Of a stretch of DNA of 11,376 nt, positions 1 through 6,968 are shown in pieces (position 1 is the first letter of the stretch; every line of letters starts with the position of its first letter). The translations under genes were made by a program, and so were the position numbers. Origin of the DNA: Clostridia bacterium. Lineage in GTDB: Bacteria; Bacillota; Clostridia; Christensenellales; UBA1242. The notes below the pieces were generated by a model, which did no database searches, was not told where the DNA came from, and saw nothing but the letters and a program-made list of their open reading frames with translations. The stretch covers positions 1-11,376 of the forward strand of contig JAFZND010000041.1 in the NCBI GenBank assembly GCA_017553065.1. Reading direction: 5' to 3'.

Positions 1-1710
1 AATGGAATCCACTTGCTCTTCACTAAGCAATCCTAGTGCATATAGTACATAGTCGTCTAGTTCACTATTTTTATCTAACACAATCATTGCTTCGTTACCA
101 CTAGATGCCCATCTACTATTTTCACCAACAAGTGTATATTGGCTATCTAGTAGCACTGAGTTGTCTAGCATTTCATTAAATATGTCACGACTATTAAAAC
201 TCATGCCACCCATACCACCACCACTAAAACTAACCCCTATAACCTTAAATGATAAATACAATATGCTTGTTTGGTTTAGGGTAACCGAGTGGTCAGCACT
301 AAGAATAAGTTGATTTTTAATCATATCCAAATCTGGTGAATATTTGTTGAAAAATGAATTAAATTTTTCATATTCTTCGGTTCCTTCCACCACAATATTT
401 GGACTACCAATAAGTTTGTAGTTTTCACCAATTTTTTCGTAATTTAGGCCTGCATTGTGGCGAACATATAGCACAGCATATTGTTCTATCATTTGCATAA
501 TGGTGTCGCTAGCAGAAACAATTGTGTTTGCACCAGTGCCTTCGGTTAGCGACAAACTGTAACTATATTGAATACCATTGATGTATGGCTCTATCTCACT
601 TTTGTGTTCTTCTAAATATGTGTGGAATTTATTCAAGTTGTTTGTGGTACTGCTACCGCCAACAGAATTGATAATACTCGAAATATTTTCTTTTGGATAA
701 ATGCCATCTTTATTGTGGTCAATACTGTCACTAGTGTTGTTATTCATAAACATACTTTGAATTACGGAAGTAAAATCAACCGACTTAGATTGAATTTGTA
801 TTGGGTAATTAGAAAGCGTGTCTTGTTGCATCTTATTTACATATGTATTAAATCCGCTTGATATTGCAAGTATTAGCGCAATACCAATAATGCCAATTGA
901 CCCCGCAAACATCACAAGTGTTGTGCGTGCTTTTTTGGTAAGCAAATTCTTAAAAGACAAACTAAGTGCAGTGAAAAAACTCATGCTTTTCTTTTTGCCC
1001 TTGTCTACACTCTTCACTTTCTTTTTGGTTGGTTTATATGGTTTGCTATCTGCAGTAAGTTCGCCATCAAGCAATTTTACAATGCGCGTAGAATACTTTT
1101 CTGCCAATTCTGGATTGTGAGTTACCATAATGATTAGCTTTTCTTTGCTAATTTCTTTTAGTATTTCCATAATTTGCACAGAAGAACCCGTGTCAAGTGC
1201 GCCTGTTGGCTCATCGGCAAGAATAATATCTGGATTATTTACAAGTGCACGCGCAATGGCCACTCTTTGCATTTGACCACCACTAAGTTGATTTGGCTTG
1301 CTACTCAATTTGTCTCCAAGACCAACTTGCTCTAGCACTTTTGTGGCACGCTCTTTTCTCTCTGCTTTACTAATACCAGAAAGTGTAAGTGCAAGTTCTA
1401 CGTTTTCAAGCACTGTTTGATGCGGAATAAGATTGTAACTTTGAAACACAAAACCAATGGAATGGTTGCGATATGTATCCCAATCTTTATCCTTATATTC
1501 TTTAGTAGAAACGCCATTTATTATTAAGTCGCCAGAAGTGTATCTATCTAGACCACCAATAATATTTAATAGTGTTGTTTTTCCACATCCAGATGGACCA
1601 AGAATGGATACAAATTCACTTTCACGAAAAGACAAGCTCACACCTTTTAGTGCATGAACTTTTGTGTCCGCCATGTCATAATCTTTTTTAATATTTTTTA
1701 ACTCTAACAT
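1..1710 (-). CDS. MacB/FtsX-type ABC transporter, ATPase fused to permease (3' end off window)
   Basis: The minus frame is open without a stop from an ATG at 1708-1710 to the window edge, giving 570 codons and no C-terminus. Residues 1-220 are a LolD/MacB-type ATPase: Walker A GPSGCGKTT (38-46), Q-loop Q90, signature LSGGQ (142-146), Walker B ending D166-E167, and switch H198. A Lys-rich linker (about 223-241) leads to the first membrane helix (about 264-284). A long, probably extracellular region follows from about residue 288, with a Gly/Met-rich patch SGGGMGGMSF near residue 490. The remaining FtsX helices should lie beyond the edge. In this family ATP hydrolysis drives mechanotransmission, lipoprotein or peptide/drug export rather than a classical pore; the substrate here is unknown. 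The start is supported by AGGTG at 1716-1720, 5 nt from the ATG. It diverges from the exporter pair at 1918-5507. Confidence 0.9.
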   Translation of the reverse strand, partial: MLELKNIKKDYDMADTKVHALKGVSLSFRESEFVSILGPSGCGKTTLLNIIGGLDRYTSGDLIINGVSTKEYKDKDWDTYRNHSIGFVFQSYNLIPHQTVLENVELALTLSGISKAERKERATKVLEQVGLGDKLSSKPNQLSGGQMQRVAIARALVNNPDIILADEPTGALDTGSSVQIMEILKEISKEKLIIMVTHNPELAEKYSTRIVKLLDGELTADSKPYKPTKKKVKSVDKGKKKSMSFFTALSLSFKNLLTKKARTTLVMFAGSIGIIGIALILAISSGFNTYVNKMQQDTLSNYPIQIQSKSVDFTSVIQSMFMNNNTSDSIDHNKDGIYPKENISSIINSVGGSSTTNNLNKFHTYLEEHKSEIEPYINGIQYSYSLSLTEGTGANTIVSASDTIMQMIEQYAVLYVRHNAGLNYEKIGENYKLIGSPNIVVEGTEEYEKFNSFFNKYSPDLDMIKNQLILSADHSVTLNQTSILYLSFKVIGVSFSGGGMGGMSFNSRDIFNEMLDNSVLLDSQYTLVGENSRWASSGNEAMIVLDKNSELDDYVLYALGLLSEEQVDSI

Positions 1711-1733
1711 AATTACACCTATTCAATGACCTT

Positions 1734-1762
1734 ATTATATCAAAACCACCATAATTGTGCAA
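1734..1762 (-). promoter_or_regulatory. Promoter of the MacB-type transporter, with extended -10
   Basis: Read on the minus strand, TTGCAC (1757-1762) and TATAAT (1734-1739) are separated by 17 bp, and TG lies one base before the -10 (TGATATAAT). The predicted start is near 1727, leaving a short leader that contains AGGTG (1716-1720) before the ATG at 1710. The call is by consensus match only. Confidence 0.7.
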
Positions 1763-1841
1763 TAAAAATATAAATTAACTATCATTTATATGTATTTTGG
1801 CGTTTTTTCAGTTACAAATACAATCCTTTATGTTTTATTGT

Positions 1842-1870
1842 TTGACAAGACGAAAGCATTCGCATAAAAT
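1842..1870 (+). promoter_or_regulatory. Promoter of the heterodimeric ABC exporter operon
   Basis: A perfect TTGACA (1842-1847) is followed after 17 bp by TAAAAT (1865-1870). The predicted transcription start is near 1877, giving an AT-rich leader of about 41 nt with a weak AAGG (1902-1905) before the ATG at 1918. A small inverted repeat CGAA-AGCA-TTCG (1851-1862) lies inside the spacer and could be an operator, but it is short enough to be chance. Confidence 0.65.
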
Positions 1871-1917
1871 TTATAATTGTTATATAAAATATAAAAATTA
1901 TAAGGCGTAAGAAAATA

Positions 1918-3642
1918 ATGATTAAATTGTTTAAAAACATAAAAGGAATAGAATGGTTATTTGTATCAATTGCAGTTGGTCTTGTGGTTTTTAACTCTTG
2001 GCTAGATATGGAAATAATCAAATGCACAGGCACACTTGTGGGCCTTATTACTGGTGGCACTGCCACCACTCAGGGTTTGTGGCAAGTGGCTGGCAAGATG
2101 ATTGGTATTGCATTAGGTGCGTTTGGCGTAAACTTTGTATCTAACATTGTAGCATCATATACGTCCACACATATTGCAAAAAGATTGCGCAGAGAAATAT
2201 TTGTCAAGGTGAACTCATTTTCTATGGAAGAAATAAATAAGTTTAGCACTGCAAGTTTGATTACGCGCTCCACAAATGACATTAACCAAATTACTCAAAC
2301 ACTATTTATGGCAATGCGCATGGCTGTGCGCGCACCATCCATGGCGATATTTTCACTCATCAACGTGGTAAACGTCAACTTAACTCTTTCTTGGGTAACT
2401 GCCGTGGCACTAGCAATAATGTTTGCACTCATTATTGTTATGTATTTTGTAGTAGTTCCAAAATTTACTGAAATTCAACAAAAAACAGATAGAATTAACC
2501 TTGTTACACGCGAAAACCTAACAGGCCTTAGAGTTGTGCGAGCATACAATGCAGAACAAATTGAATTAGATAAATTTGATAAAGCAAATGAAGATTTAAC
2601 AAAAACAAGATTATTTGTTAGTCGCGCTACTTCATTTTTAAGTCCAACAATGAACTTAATTATGAACGGCATGTATGTGGCTATATTTTGGCTTGGTGCA
2701 TATCTAGTTGGCAAAAATATAGTTGGATATCAAGATTTAACAGTATTTACGCAATATAGCATGCACATCCTTATGAGTTTTATGATAATATCTATTTTGT
2801 TTATTATGTTACCAAGAGGAGTTACAAGTGCAAAACGCATTGCCGAAGTGTTGTCAACGCAAAATAAAATTGTAGACGGCACTGTGGAAAAAACTAAAAG
2901 ACTTGGCAAAATAGAATTTAAAAATGTTAGCTTTGCTTACCCGGGCTCACAAGAATCAATAATAAAGAATATCAATCTTAAAATCAATAAAGGTGAAACT
3001 GTTGCATTTATTGGTTCTACTGGTAGTGGAAAATCCACACTAATAAACTTAATCCCTCGCTTTTATGACGTAACAGAGGGCGAAGTGATTGTAGATAATG
3101 TAAATGTGAAAGATTACAAATTGTCCGTACTATACGAAAAACTTGGATTTGTGCCACAAAAAGCACTTCTCTTTAAAGGCACAGTCAAAGAAAACATATT
3201 GTATGGTAAACGTAATGCCACTGATGAAGAGATTACACAAGCATTAGATATTGCACAAGCAAATTTTGTGTACAACCTAGAAGGCGGACTAGATTATCAA
3301 ATTGCACAAGGTGGTCAAAACGTATCTGGTGGACAACGCCAGAGATTGTCTATTGCACGTGCAATCGTTGGCAATCCCGAATTTTACATCTTTGATGATA
3401 GTTTTTCAGCGCTTGACTACAAAACAGATAAGGCACTACGTGAAAAATTAAAAGAAGTAACTCATAATAGCACTACCCTTATTGTTGCACAACGCATTGG
3501 CACAATAATGGATGCAGATAAAATAGTAGTTCTTGATAAGGGCGAAATTGTAGGACTTGGAACACATAAGGAATTACTTAAAAATTGCAAAGTGTACAAA
3601 GAAATAGCACTATCACAATTATCAAAGGAGGAATTAGAGTAA
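1918..3642 (+). CDS. Heterodimeric ABC exporter, subunit with degenerate ATP site (LmrC/BmrC/TM287-like)
   Basis: This 574-residue type IV ABC exporter half has about six membrane helices (roughly 12-31, 59-80, 133-155, 157-180, 242-262, 280-298) followed by a nucleotide-binding domain. Walker A is GSTGSGKST (366-374) and the signature is canonical, VSGGQRQR (469-476). The Walker B catalytic glutamate is replaced by D494 (IFDDS), and the switch histidine by Q525 (VAQRI). In the known heterodimers LmrCD, BmrCD and TM287/288 these substitutions mark the non-hydrolysing site, so a partner subunit is required; it is the next gene, which overlaps by one base. The pair should pump lipophilic drugs, peptides or lipids outward across the cytoplasmic membrane; the substrate cannot be inferred. 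The ATG has only a weak AAGG upstream (1902-1905). Confidence 0.92.
   Translation: MIKLFKNIKGIEWLFVSIAVGLVVFNSWLDMEIIKCTGTLVGLITGGTATTQGLWQVAGKMIGIALGAFGVNFVSNIVASYTSTHIAKRLRREIFVKVNSFSMEEINKFSTASLITRSTNDINQITQTLFMAMRMAVRAPSMAIFSLINVVNVNLTLSWVTAVALAIMFALIIVMYFVVVPKFTEIQQKTDRINLVTRENLTGLRVVRAYNAEQIELDKFDKANEDLTKTRLFVSRATSFLSPTMNLIMNGMYVAIFWLGAYLVGKNIVGYQDLTVFTQYSMHILMSFMIISILFIMLPRGVTSAKRIAEVLSTQNKIVDGTVEKTKRLGKIEFKNVSFAYPGSQESIIKNINLKINKGETVAFIGSTGSGKSTLINLIPRFYDVTEGEVIVDNVNVKDYKLSVLYEKLGFVPQKALLFKGTVKENILYGKRNATDEEITQALDIAQANFVYNLEGGLDYQIAQGGQNVSGGQRQRLSIARAIVGNPEFYIFDDSFSALDYKTDKALREKLKEVTHNSTTLIVAQRIGTIMDADKIVVLDKGEIVGLGTHKELLKNCKVYKEIALSQLSKEELE
3626..3631 (+). promoter_or_regulatory. Ribosome binding site fixing the start of the second exporter subunit
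   Basis: A perfect AGGAGG inside the 3' end of the first exporter gene lies 10 nt before the ATG at 3642. That ATG overlaps the upstream TAA stop by one base (TAATG), the usual layout for translational coupling and equal production of two subunits. It argues against the in-frame ATG at 3585, which has no such site. Confidence 0.85.
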
Positions 3643-5507
3643 TGGCAGAACAAAACAAAAATTCCACATCCACTCCTCCAAGACCACGTGGACACGGCCC
3701 AATGGGTAGAGGTATGGCAGAAAAACCAAAGAACTTTAAAAAATCTTTTGGTATGCTAATGCACATGCTAAAACCATATAGATGGCTTATATTAATTGCA
3801 TGTCTTGCAGCAGCAATTGGCACCGTGCTTTATATATTAGGCCCAAATGTTACCAAAAAGATGGGTGAAGAAATCCTTAATCACTATGTAATTATTGACG
3901 GCAAACAAGTTGGAATTAATTACAGACATATTGCTGAAATTGGCATTTGGTTAATTTTATTATATGCAGCAAGCTCATTGCTAAACTTATGCCAAAGTTA
4001 CATTATGGCAAGCATTACTGCAAAACTCACTAAAAACTTACGCAATAAAATTAGCGAAAAAATAAACAAAATGCCACTTAAATATTTTGATGGCACAAGT
4101 ACAGGCGATATTTTGTCACGCGTGACAAACGACTTAGATACACTTGCAAACTCATTAAATGAATCTGTTAGCTCTATTATTTCATCTACAGGTCTTATAA
4201 TAGGCGCAATAATTTTAATGTTTGTCAATTCATGGCAATTAGCACTTATTACACTAGCAAGCACACCTGTATCCCTAATATTTACAGTAATTGTGGTCAA
4301 AATTTCTCAAAAATACTTTATTCGCCAACAAAAATACTTGGGTGAAATAAATGGAGAAATTGAAGAAGTGTATAGCGCGCACAATGTGGTGAGAGTGTTT
4401 AATTCCGAAAATGAGCACTTAAAAACTTTTGATATAATTAACAATAATTTATCTACAGCAAATTTTAAAGCCAACTATTTGGGTGGAATTATGCACCCAA
4501 TAATGACAGTTACATCAAATATTATGTATGCACTTATTTGTGTCATTGGCGGAATTATGTCAATCAATAATCCTATATTCCTCGCTACAGTTGTAACATT
4601 CTTCACTTATTCTCGTTACTTTAATGATAATATCACACAAATTGCATCTGTAAGCACCACAATACAAACAACTGTGGCAGCAGCAGAACGTATATTTGAA
4701 ATACTTGACGAAAAAGAAGAAAGTGATGAAAGCAAAAAGCCATACTTTGACCAAGTATTTAAAGGCGATGTTAATTTTGAAAATGTTAAATTTGGCTATG
4801 TAAAAGATAAAGAAATTATCCATAACTTTAATCAACATGTGTTGCCTGGTCAAAAAGTGGCAATAGTTGGCCCAACAGGCGCTGGCAAAACAACACTTGT
4901 AAACTTGCTAATGCGCTTTTATGAAGTAAATAGCGGTAGTATCAAAATTGACGGAATAAACATTAAAGACATGACGCGCGCACAATTGCGCAGTTTGTTT
5001 GGTATGGTATTGCAAGACACATGGCTATTTGAGGGCACAATAAAAGAAAACCTAACATTTGGCAATGTTGGGGCCTCAGACGAACAAATTGAACGTGCTT
5101 GCATTGCGGCAAATGTGGACCATATAATTAAGTCCATGCCAGGAAGTTATGACTTTGTCATAAAAGATGAAAGTTTTAGCGCTGGTGAAAAACAATTGCT
5201 TACCATTGCACGCGCAATGATAGAAAATGCACCTATGCTTATACTCGATGAGGCAACATCTAGTGTAGATACGCGCACAGAAGAATTGATTCAAAAAGCA
5301 ATGGATGAATTAACTGCAGGCAGAACAAGTTTTATTATTGCACATAGGCTATCCACCATTAGAAATGCTGACTTAATTTTGGTTATGAAAGACGGCGACA
5401 TCATTGAACAAGGAACACACACCGAGCTTATGAAAATGCATGGTTTTTATAGCGAACTATACAATAGTCAATTTAGTAAAAATGCCCCTATTGAAGAGGG
5501 CAATTAA
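3642..5507 (+). CDS. Heterodimeric ABC exporter, catalytic subunit (LmrD/BmrD/TM288-like)
   Basis: The protein has 621 residues from the ATG at 3642. It begins with a Pro/Gly-rich cytoplasmic tail (about 11-30), common in LmrD-type subunits, then about six membrane helices (roughly 47-67, 99-120, 176-196, 198-220, 280-305, 310-330) and an ATPase domain. Walker A is GPTGAGKTT (410-418). Walker B is complete with D536 and catalytic E537 (ILDEATSS), and the switch histidine is H568 (IAHRLS). The signature is non-canonical, SAGEKQLL (513-520) rather than LSGGQ. In a head-to-tail dimer this signature faces the degenerate Walker A/B of the first subunit, while the first subunit's canonical signature completes this subunit's hydrolysing site. 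The two genes thus make one asymmetric exporter. Transcription ends at the hairpin 5506-5538. Confidence 0.93.
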   Translation: MAEQNKNSTSTPPRPRGHGPMGRGMAEKPKNFKKSFGMLMHMLKPYRWLILIACLAAAIGTVLYILGPNVTKKMGEEILNHYVIIDGKQVGINYRHIAEIGIWLILLYAASSLLNLCQSYIMASITAKLTKNLRNKISEKINKMPLKYFDGTSTGDILSRVTNDLDTLANSLNESVSSIISSTGLIIGAIILMFVNSWQLALITLASTPVSLIFTVIVVKISQKYFIRQQKYLGEINGEIEEVYSAHNVVRVFNSENEHLKTFDIINNNLSTANFKANYLGGIMHPIMTVTSNIMYALICVIGGIMSINNPIFLATVVTFFTYSRYFNDNITQIASVSTTIQTTVAAAERIFEILDEKEESDESKKPYFDQVFKGDVNFENVKFGYVKDKEIIHNFNQHVLPGQKVAIVGPTGAGKTTLVNLLMRFYEVNSGSIKIDGINIKDMTRAQLRSLFGMVLQDTWLFEGTIKENLTFGNVGASDEQIERACIAANVDHIIKSMPGSYDFVIKDESFSAGEKQLLTIARAMIENAPMLILDEATSSVDTRTEELIQKAMDELTAGRTSFIIAHRLSTIRNADLILVMKDGDIIEQGTHTELMKMHGFYSELYNSQFSKNAPIEEGN

Positions 5508-5538
5508 AAAAGAAGAACAAAGTTTTGTTCTTCTTTTT
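5506..5538. terminator. Bidirectional Rho-independent terminator between convergent genes
   Basis: AGAAGAACAAA (5511-5521) and TTTGTTCTTCT (5524-5534) form a perfect 11-bp stem, extended by A-U pairs on both sides so that either strand ends in a U run. It starts on the exporter's TAA (5505-5507) and overlaps the methyltransferase's TAA (5537-5539). One hairpin therefore serves both operons. Confidence 0.88.
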
Positions 5539-6229
5539 ATCTTTCATATATATCTGTATTCAATTCTTCTATATATTCGATTTTTTTGAATATATCTTGT
5601 TTTTTATCAATCTCATCTGCCATGGTAATGTCATCCCACTTTTCGCTTTCCAAAATGTAATATCCTTTATCACGAGATAATATATTCACATTACCAAATC
5701 GTTCAAACATTGCTTTTTTCAAACTTTCCATTCCAAGGTCTTTGCGAATAACAAGTATTATTTTACCACCCTTAAATAAGTGATAATAGCTTTTTAGCAC
5801 CATATCAAATAGTACTTGCTTGCCTGCCTTAATTGGTGGATTGCTAATAATATATTCATATCTATCTTTTAAGTTCTCAAATGAATCACTTTCCACCACT
5901 TTTGCACTTATGCCATACTTTTGAACATTCATTGACGCAATATCAATAGCATTACTATTCACATCACTCATGGTTAAATTTATTTTAAAATTTTTAGCAA
6001 GAACAATACCAATGACGCCAATACCACAGCCAAGGTCTAGCACATTTCCATGAATGTCTTCGCCCGATTTCATGATAGCATTAAGGAGTGCCATTGTGCC
6101 TTCATCTACCCCTTGATAACTAAACAATCCTTTTAACGAGTAAAAAGTATATGGCCTGCCAAATAAAACTGCACCATATTCTAGGATATCTTTTTTATCA
6201 TACTTACGGGGTATAAAATAGTGTTCCAT
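5537..6229 (-). CDS. Class I SAM-dependent methyltransferase, RsmC/YbxB-like (probable rRNA guanine-N2)
   Basis: The 230-residue product has the Rossmann methyltransferase fold: SAM-binding motif I VLDLGCGIGVIG (63-74), an acidic residue after strand 2 (D89), and the catalytic motif NPPIKAGK (130-137). The NPP signature with IKAGK, and the N-terminal GRPYTFYSLKGLFS region, fit the single-domain RsmC relatives of Bacillota (B. subtilis YbxB), assigned to N2-methylation of a 16S rRNA guanine. The rRNA target is family inference. A charged tail of about 30 residues after position 200 exceeds the roughly 200-residue length I expect for YbxB. The ATG is the 5'-most possible start because an in-frame TGA lies at 6242-6244. 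No Shine-Dalgarno precedes it, and the promoter predicts a leaderless mRNA. Confidence 0.87.
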   Translation of the reverse strand: MEHYFIPRKYDKKDILEYGAVLFGRPYTFYSLKGLFSYQGVDEGTMALLNAIMKSGEDIHGNVLDLGCGIGVIGIVLAKNFKINLTMSDVNSNAIDIASMNVQKYGISAKVVESDSFENLKDRYEYIISNPPIKAGKQVLFDMVLKSYYHLFKGGKIILVIRKDLGMESLKKAMFERFGNVNILSRDKGYYILESEKWDDITMADEIDKKQDIFKKIEYIEELNTDIYER

Positions 6230-6235
6230 ACTATT

Positions 6236-6263
6236 ATTATATCAAAAAACACCACATTTTCAA
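6236..6263 (-). promoter_or_regulatory. Extended -10 promoter predicting a leaderless methyltransferase mRNA
   Basis: On the minus strand TTGAAA (6258-6263) and TATAAT (6236-6241) are 16 bp apart, with TG one base before the -10. Counting from the -10 puts +1 at 6229, the A of the methyltransferase ATG. The bases between the -10 and the ATG contain no purine-rich ribosome binding site. Confidence 0.75.
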
Positions 6264-6306
6264 TAAAAATTGCAATATTTTAACTAAATTTGAATATGGC
6301 AAAATA

Positions 6307-6336
6307 AAAATCTCAGATATTTTCATCTGAGATTTT
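6307..6336 (-). terminator. Rho-independent terminator after the cysS operon
   Basis: Perfect 12-bp arms (6307-6318 and 6325-6336, core ATCTCAGAT / ATCTGAGAT) flank a 6-nt loop. Read on the minus strand the stem runs into a U-rich tail (TTTTTATTTT). It lies two bases past the TAA of the 6339-6941 gene. Confidence 0.88.
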
Positions 6337-6338
6337 AT

Positions 6339-6941
6339 TTATTTAACAATGTTTTCAAATGTATTTTCGTACAATGCTTTTTTATTGGGTTCAATATCTT
6401 TTTCAATTTCTTTTAGTCTATCAAAGTATTCATGTTGTGTGTCCATATTGTCTTTTGCAGAAAGTGATGTTTGCTTAATTCTAACCCATTCACTCTTGCA
6501 ATACACACCAGATATTGCTTGATAATAATCCACTCCCTTTTTCATTGTATCAAAAATTTTCTCTTTTTGACTTTTGGTTAGTGCCTTTTTATTTGTAACA
6601 TACTTAACTAACAAATCTTGCAATAATGTCAATGCTTCTCTTAATCCCTTTTCCGCTTGGGCTTTGTAGTTTGTATTGTAAAAAATTTGTGTTTTGTTTT
6701 CTACAAATATTTGCAACAACATATTGTCATCGCACCCTTCTGTCATGACGCCATACATTGATTTTATGCAATTACTAGAGCAGTCAATAATGTGTTGAAA
6801 TGTGCGCAACCTGCGTTGTGTAACCAAATCGGTATATCTTTTTTGTTTGTTGATTATTGTTGTTACGATTATATTTGCAACCACACCAACAAGCGACATA
6901 ATACCTACAATAAAAGTAGCTAAATTAAAATCTAATTTCAT
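6339..6941 (-). CDS. Small single-pass membrane protein of unknown function
   Basis: I do not recognise this 200-residue protein. A hydrophobic helix spans about residues 8-30 near the N-terminus and is followed by NKQKR, so by the positive-inside rule most of the protein should be cytoplasmic. The rest is predicted mainly helical and charged, with a VTQRRLRTF stretch right after the membrane helix (40-48) and CKSEWVRIK near 148-156; both look like family-defining positions. Cysteines at 54, 58, 70 and 148 show no clear metal-site spacing. The start is firm: AAAGGAG (6950-6956) precedes the ATG. It begins 27 bp after the cysS stop with no promoter or terminator visible between, so it is probably cotranscribed with cysS. 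No functional link to cysteine metabolism can be seen. Confidence 0.8.
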   Translation of the reverse strand: MKLDFNLATFIVGIMSLVGVVANIIVTTIINKQKRYTDLVTQRRLRTFQHIIDCSSNCIKSMYGVMTEGCDDNMLLQIFVENKTQIFYNTNYKAQAEKGLREALTLLQDLLVKYVTNKKALTKSQKEKIFDTMKKGVDYYQAISGVYCKSEWVRIKQTSLSAKDNMDTQHEYFDRLKEIEKDIEPNKKALYENTFENIVK

Positions 6942-6949
6942 ATGTGTTT

Positions 6950-6956
6950 CTCCTTT
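6950..6956 (-). promoter_or_regulatory. Ribosome binding site of the small membrane protein gene
   Basis: AAAGGAG on the minus strand lies 8 nt before the ATG at 6941, in the 27-bp gap after cysS. It supports this start and shows that the gene has its own strong initiation site within a shared transcript. Confidence 0.8.
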
Positions 6957-6968
6957 TAACTAAAAGGT

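Noticed and set aside
818..1120. Plus-strand open frames at 622-861, 818-1120 and 1457-1657
   Set aside because: They lie antisense within the fully open MacB-type transporter frame, lack ribosome binding sites, and read as low-complexity shadows of the real gene.
1872..1877. TATAAT at 1872-1877 as the exporter -10
   Set aside because: It is 24 bp from the perfect TTGACA, too far for sigma-A. TAAAAT at 1865-1870 has the proper 17-bp spacing.
1711..1917. Riboswitch in the divergent intergenic region
   Set aside because: The predicted leaders are about 16 and 41 nt and AT-only apart from the ribosome binding sites, so no structured aptamer fits.
3585..3641. Earlier in-frame ATG (3585) for the second exporter subunit
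   Set aside because: It would overlap the first subunit by 58 bp and lacks a ribosome binding site. The ATG at 3642 has a perfect AGGAGG and forms the TAATG overlap typical of coupled subunits.
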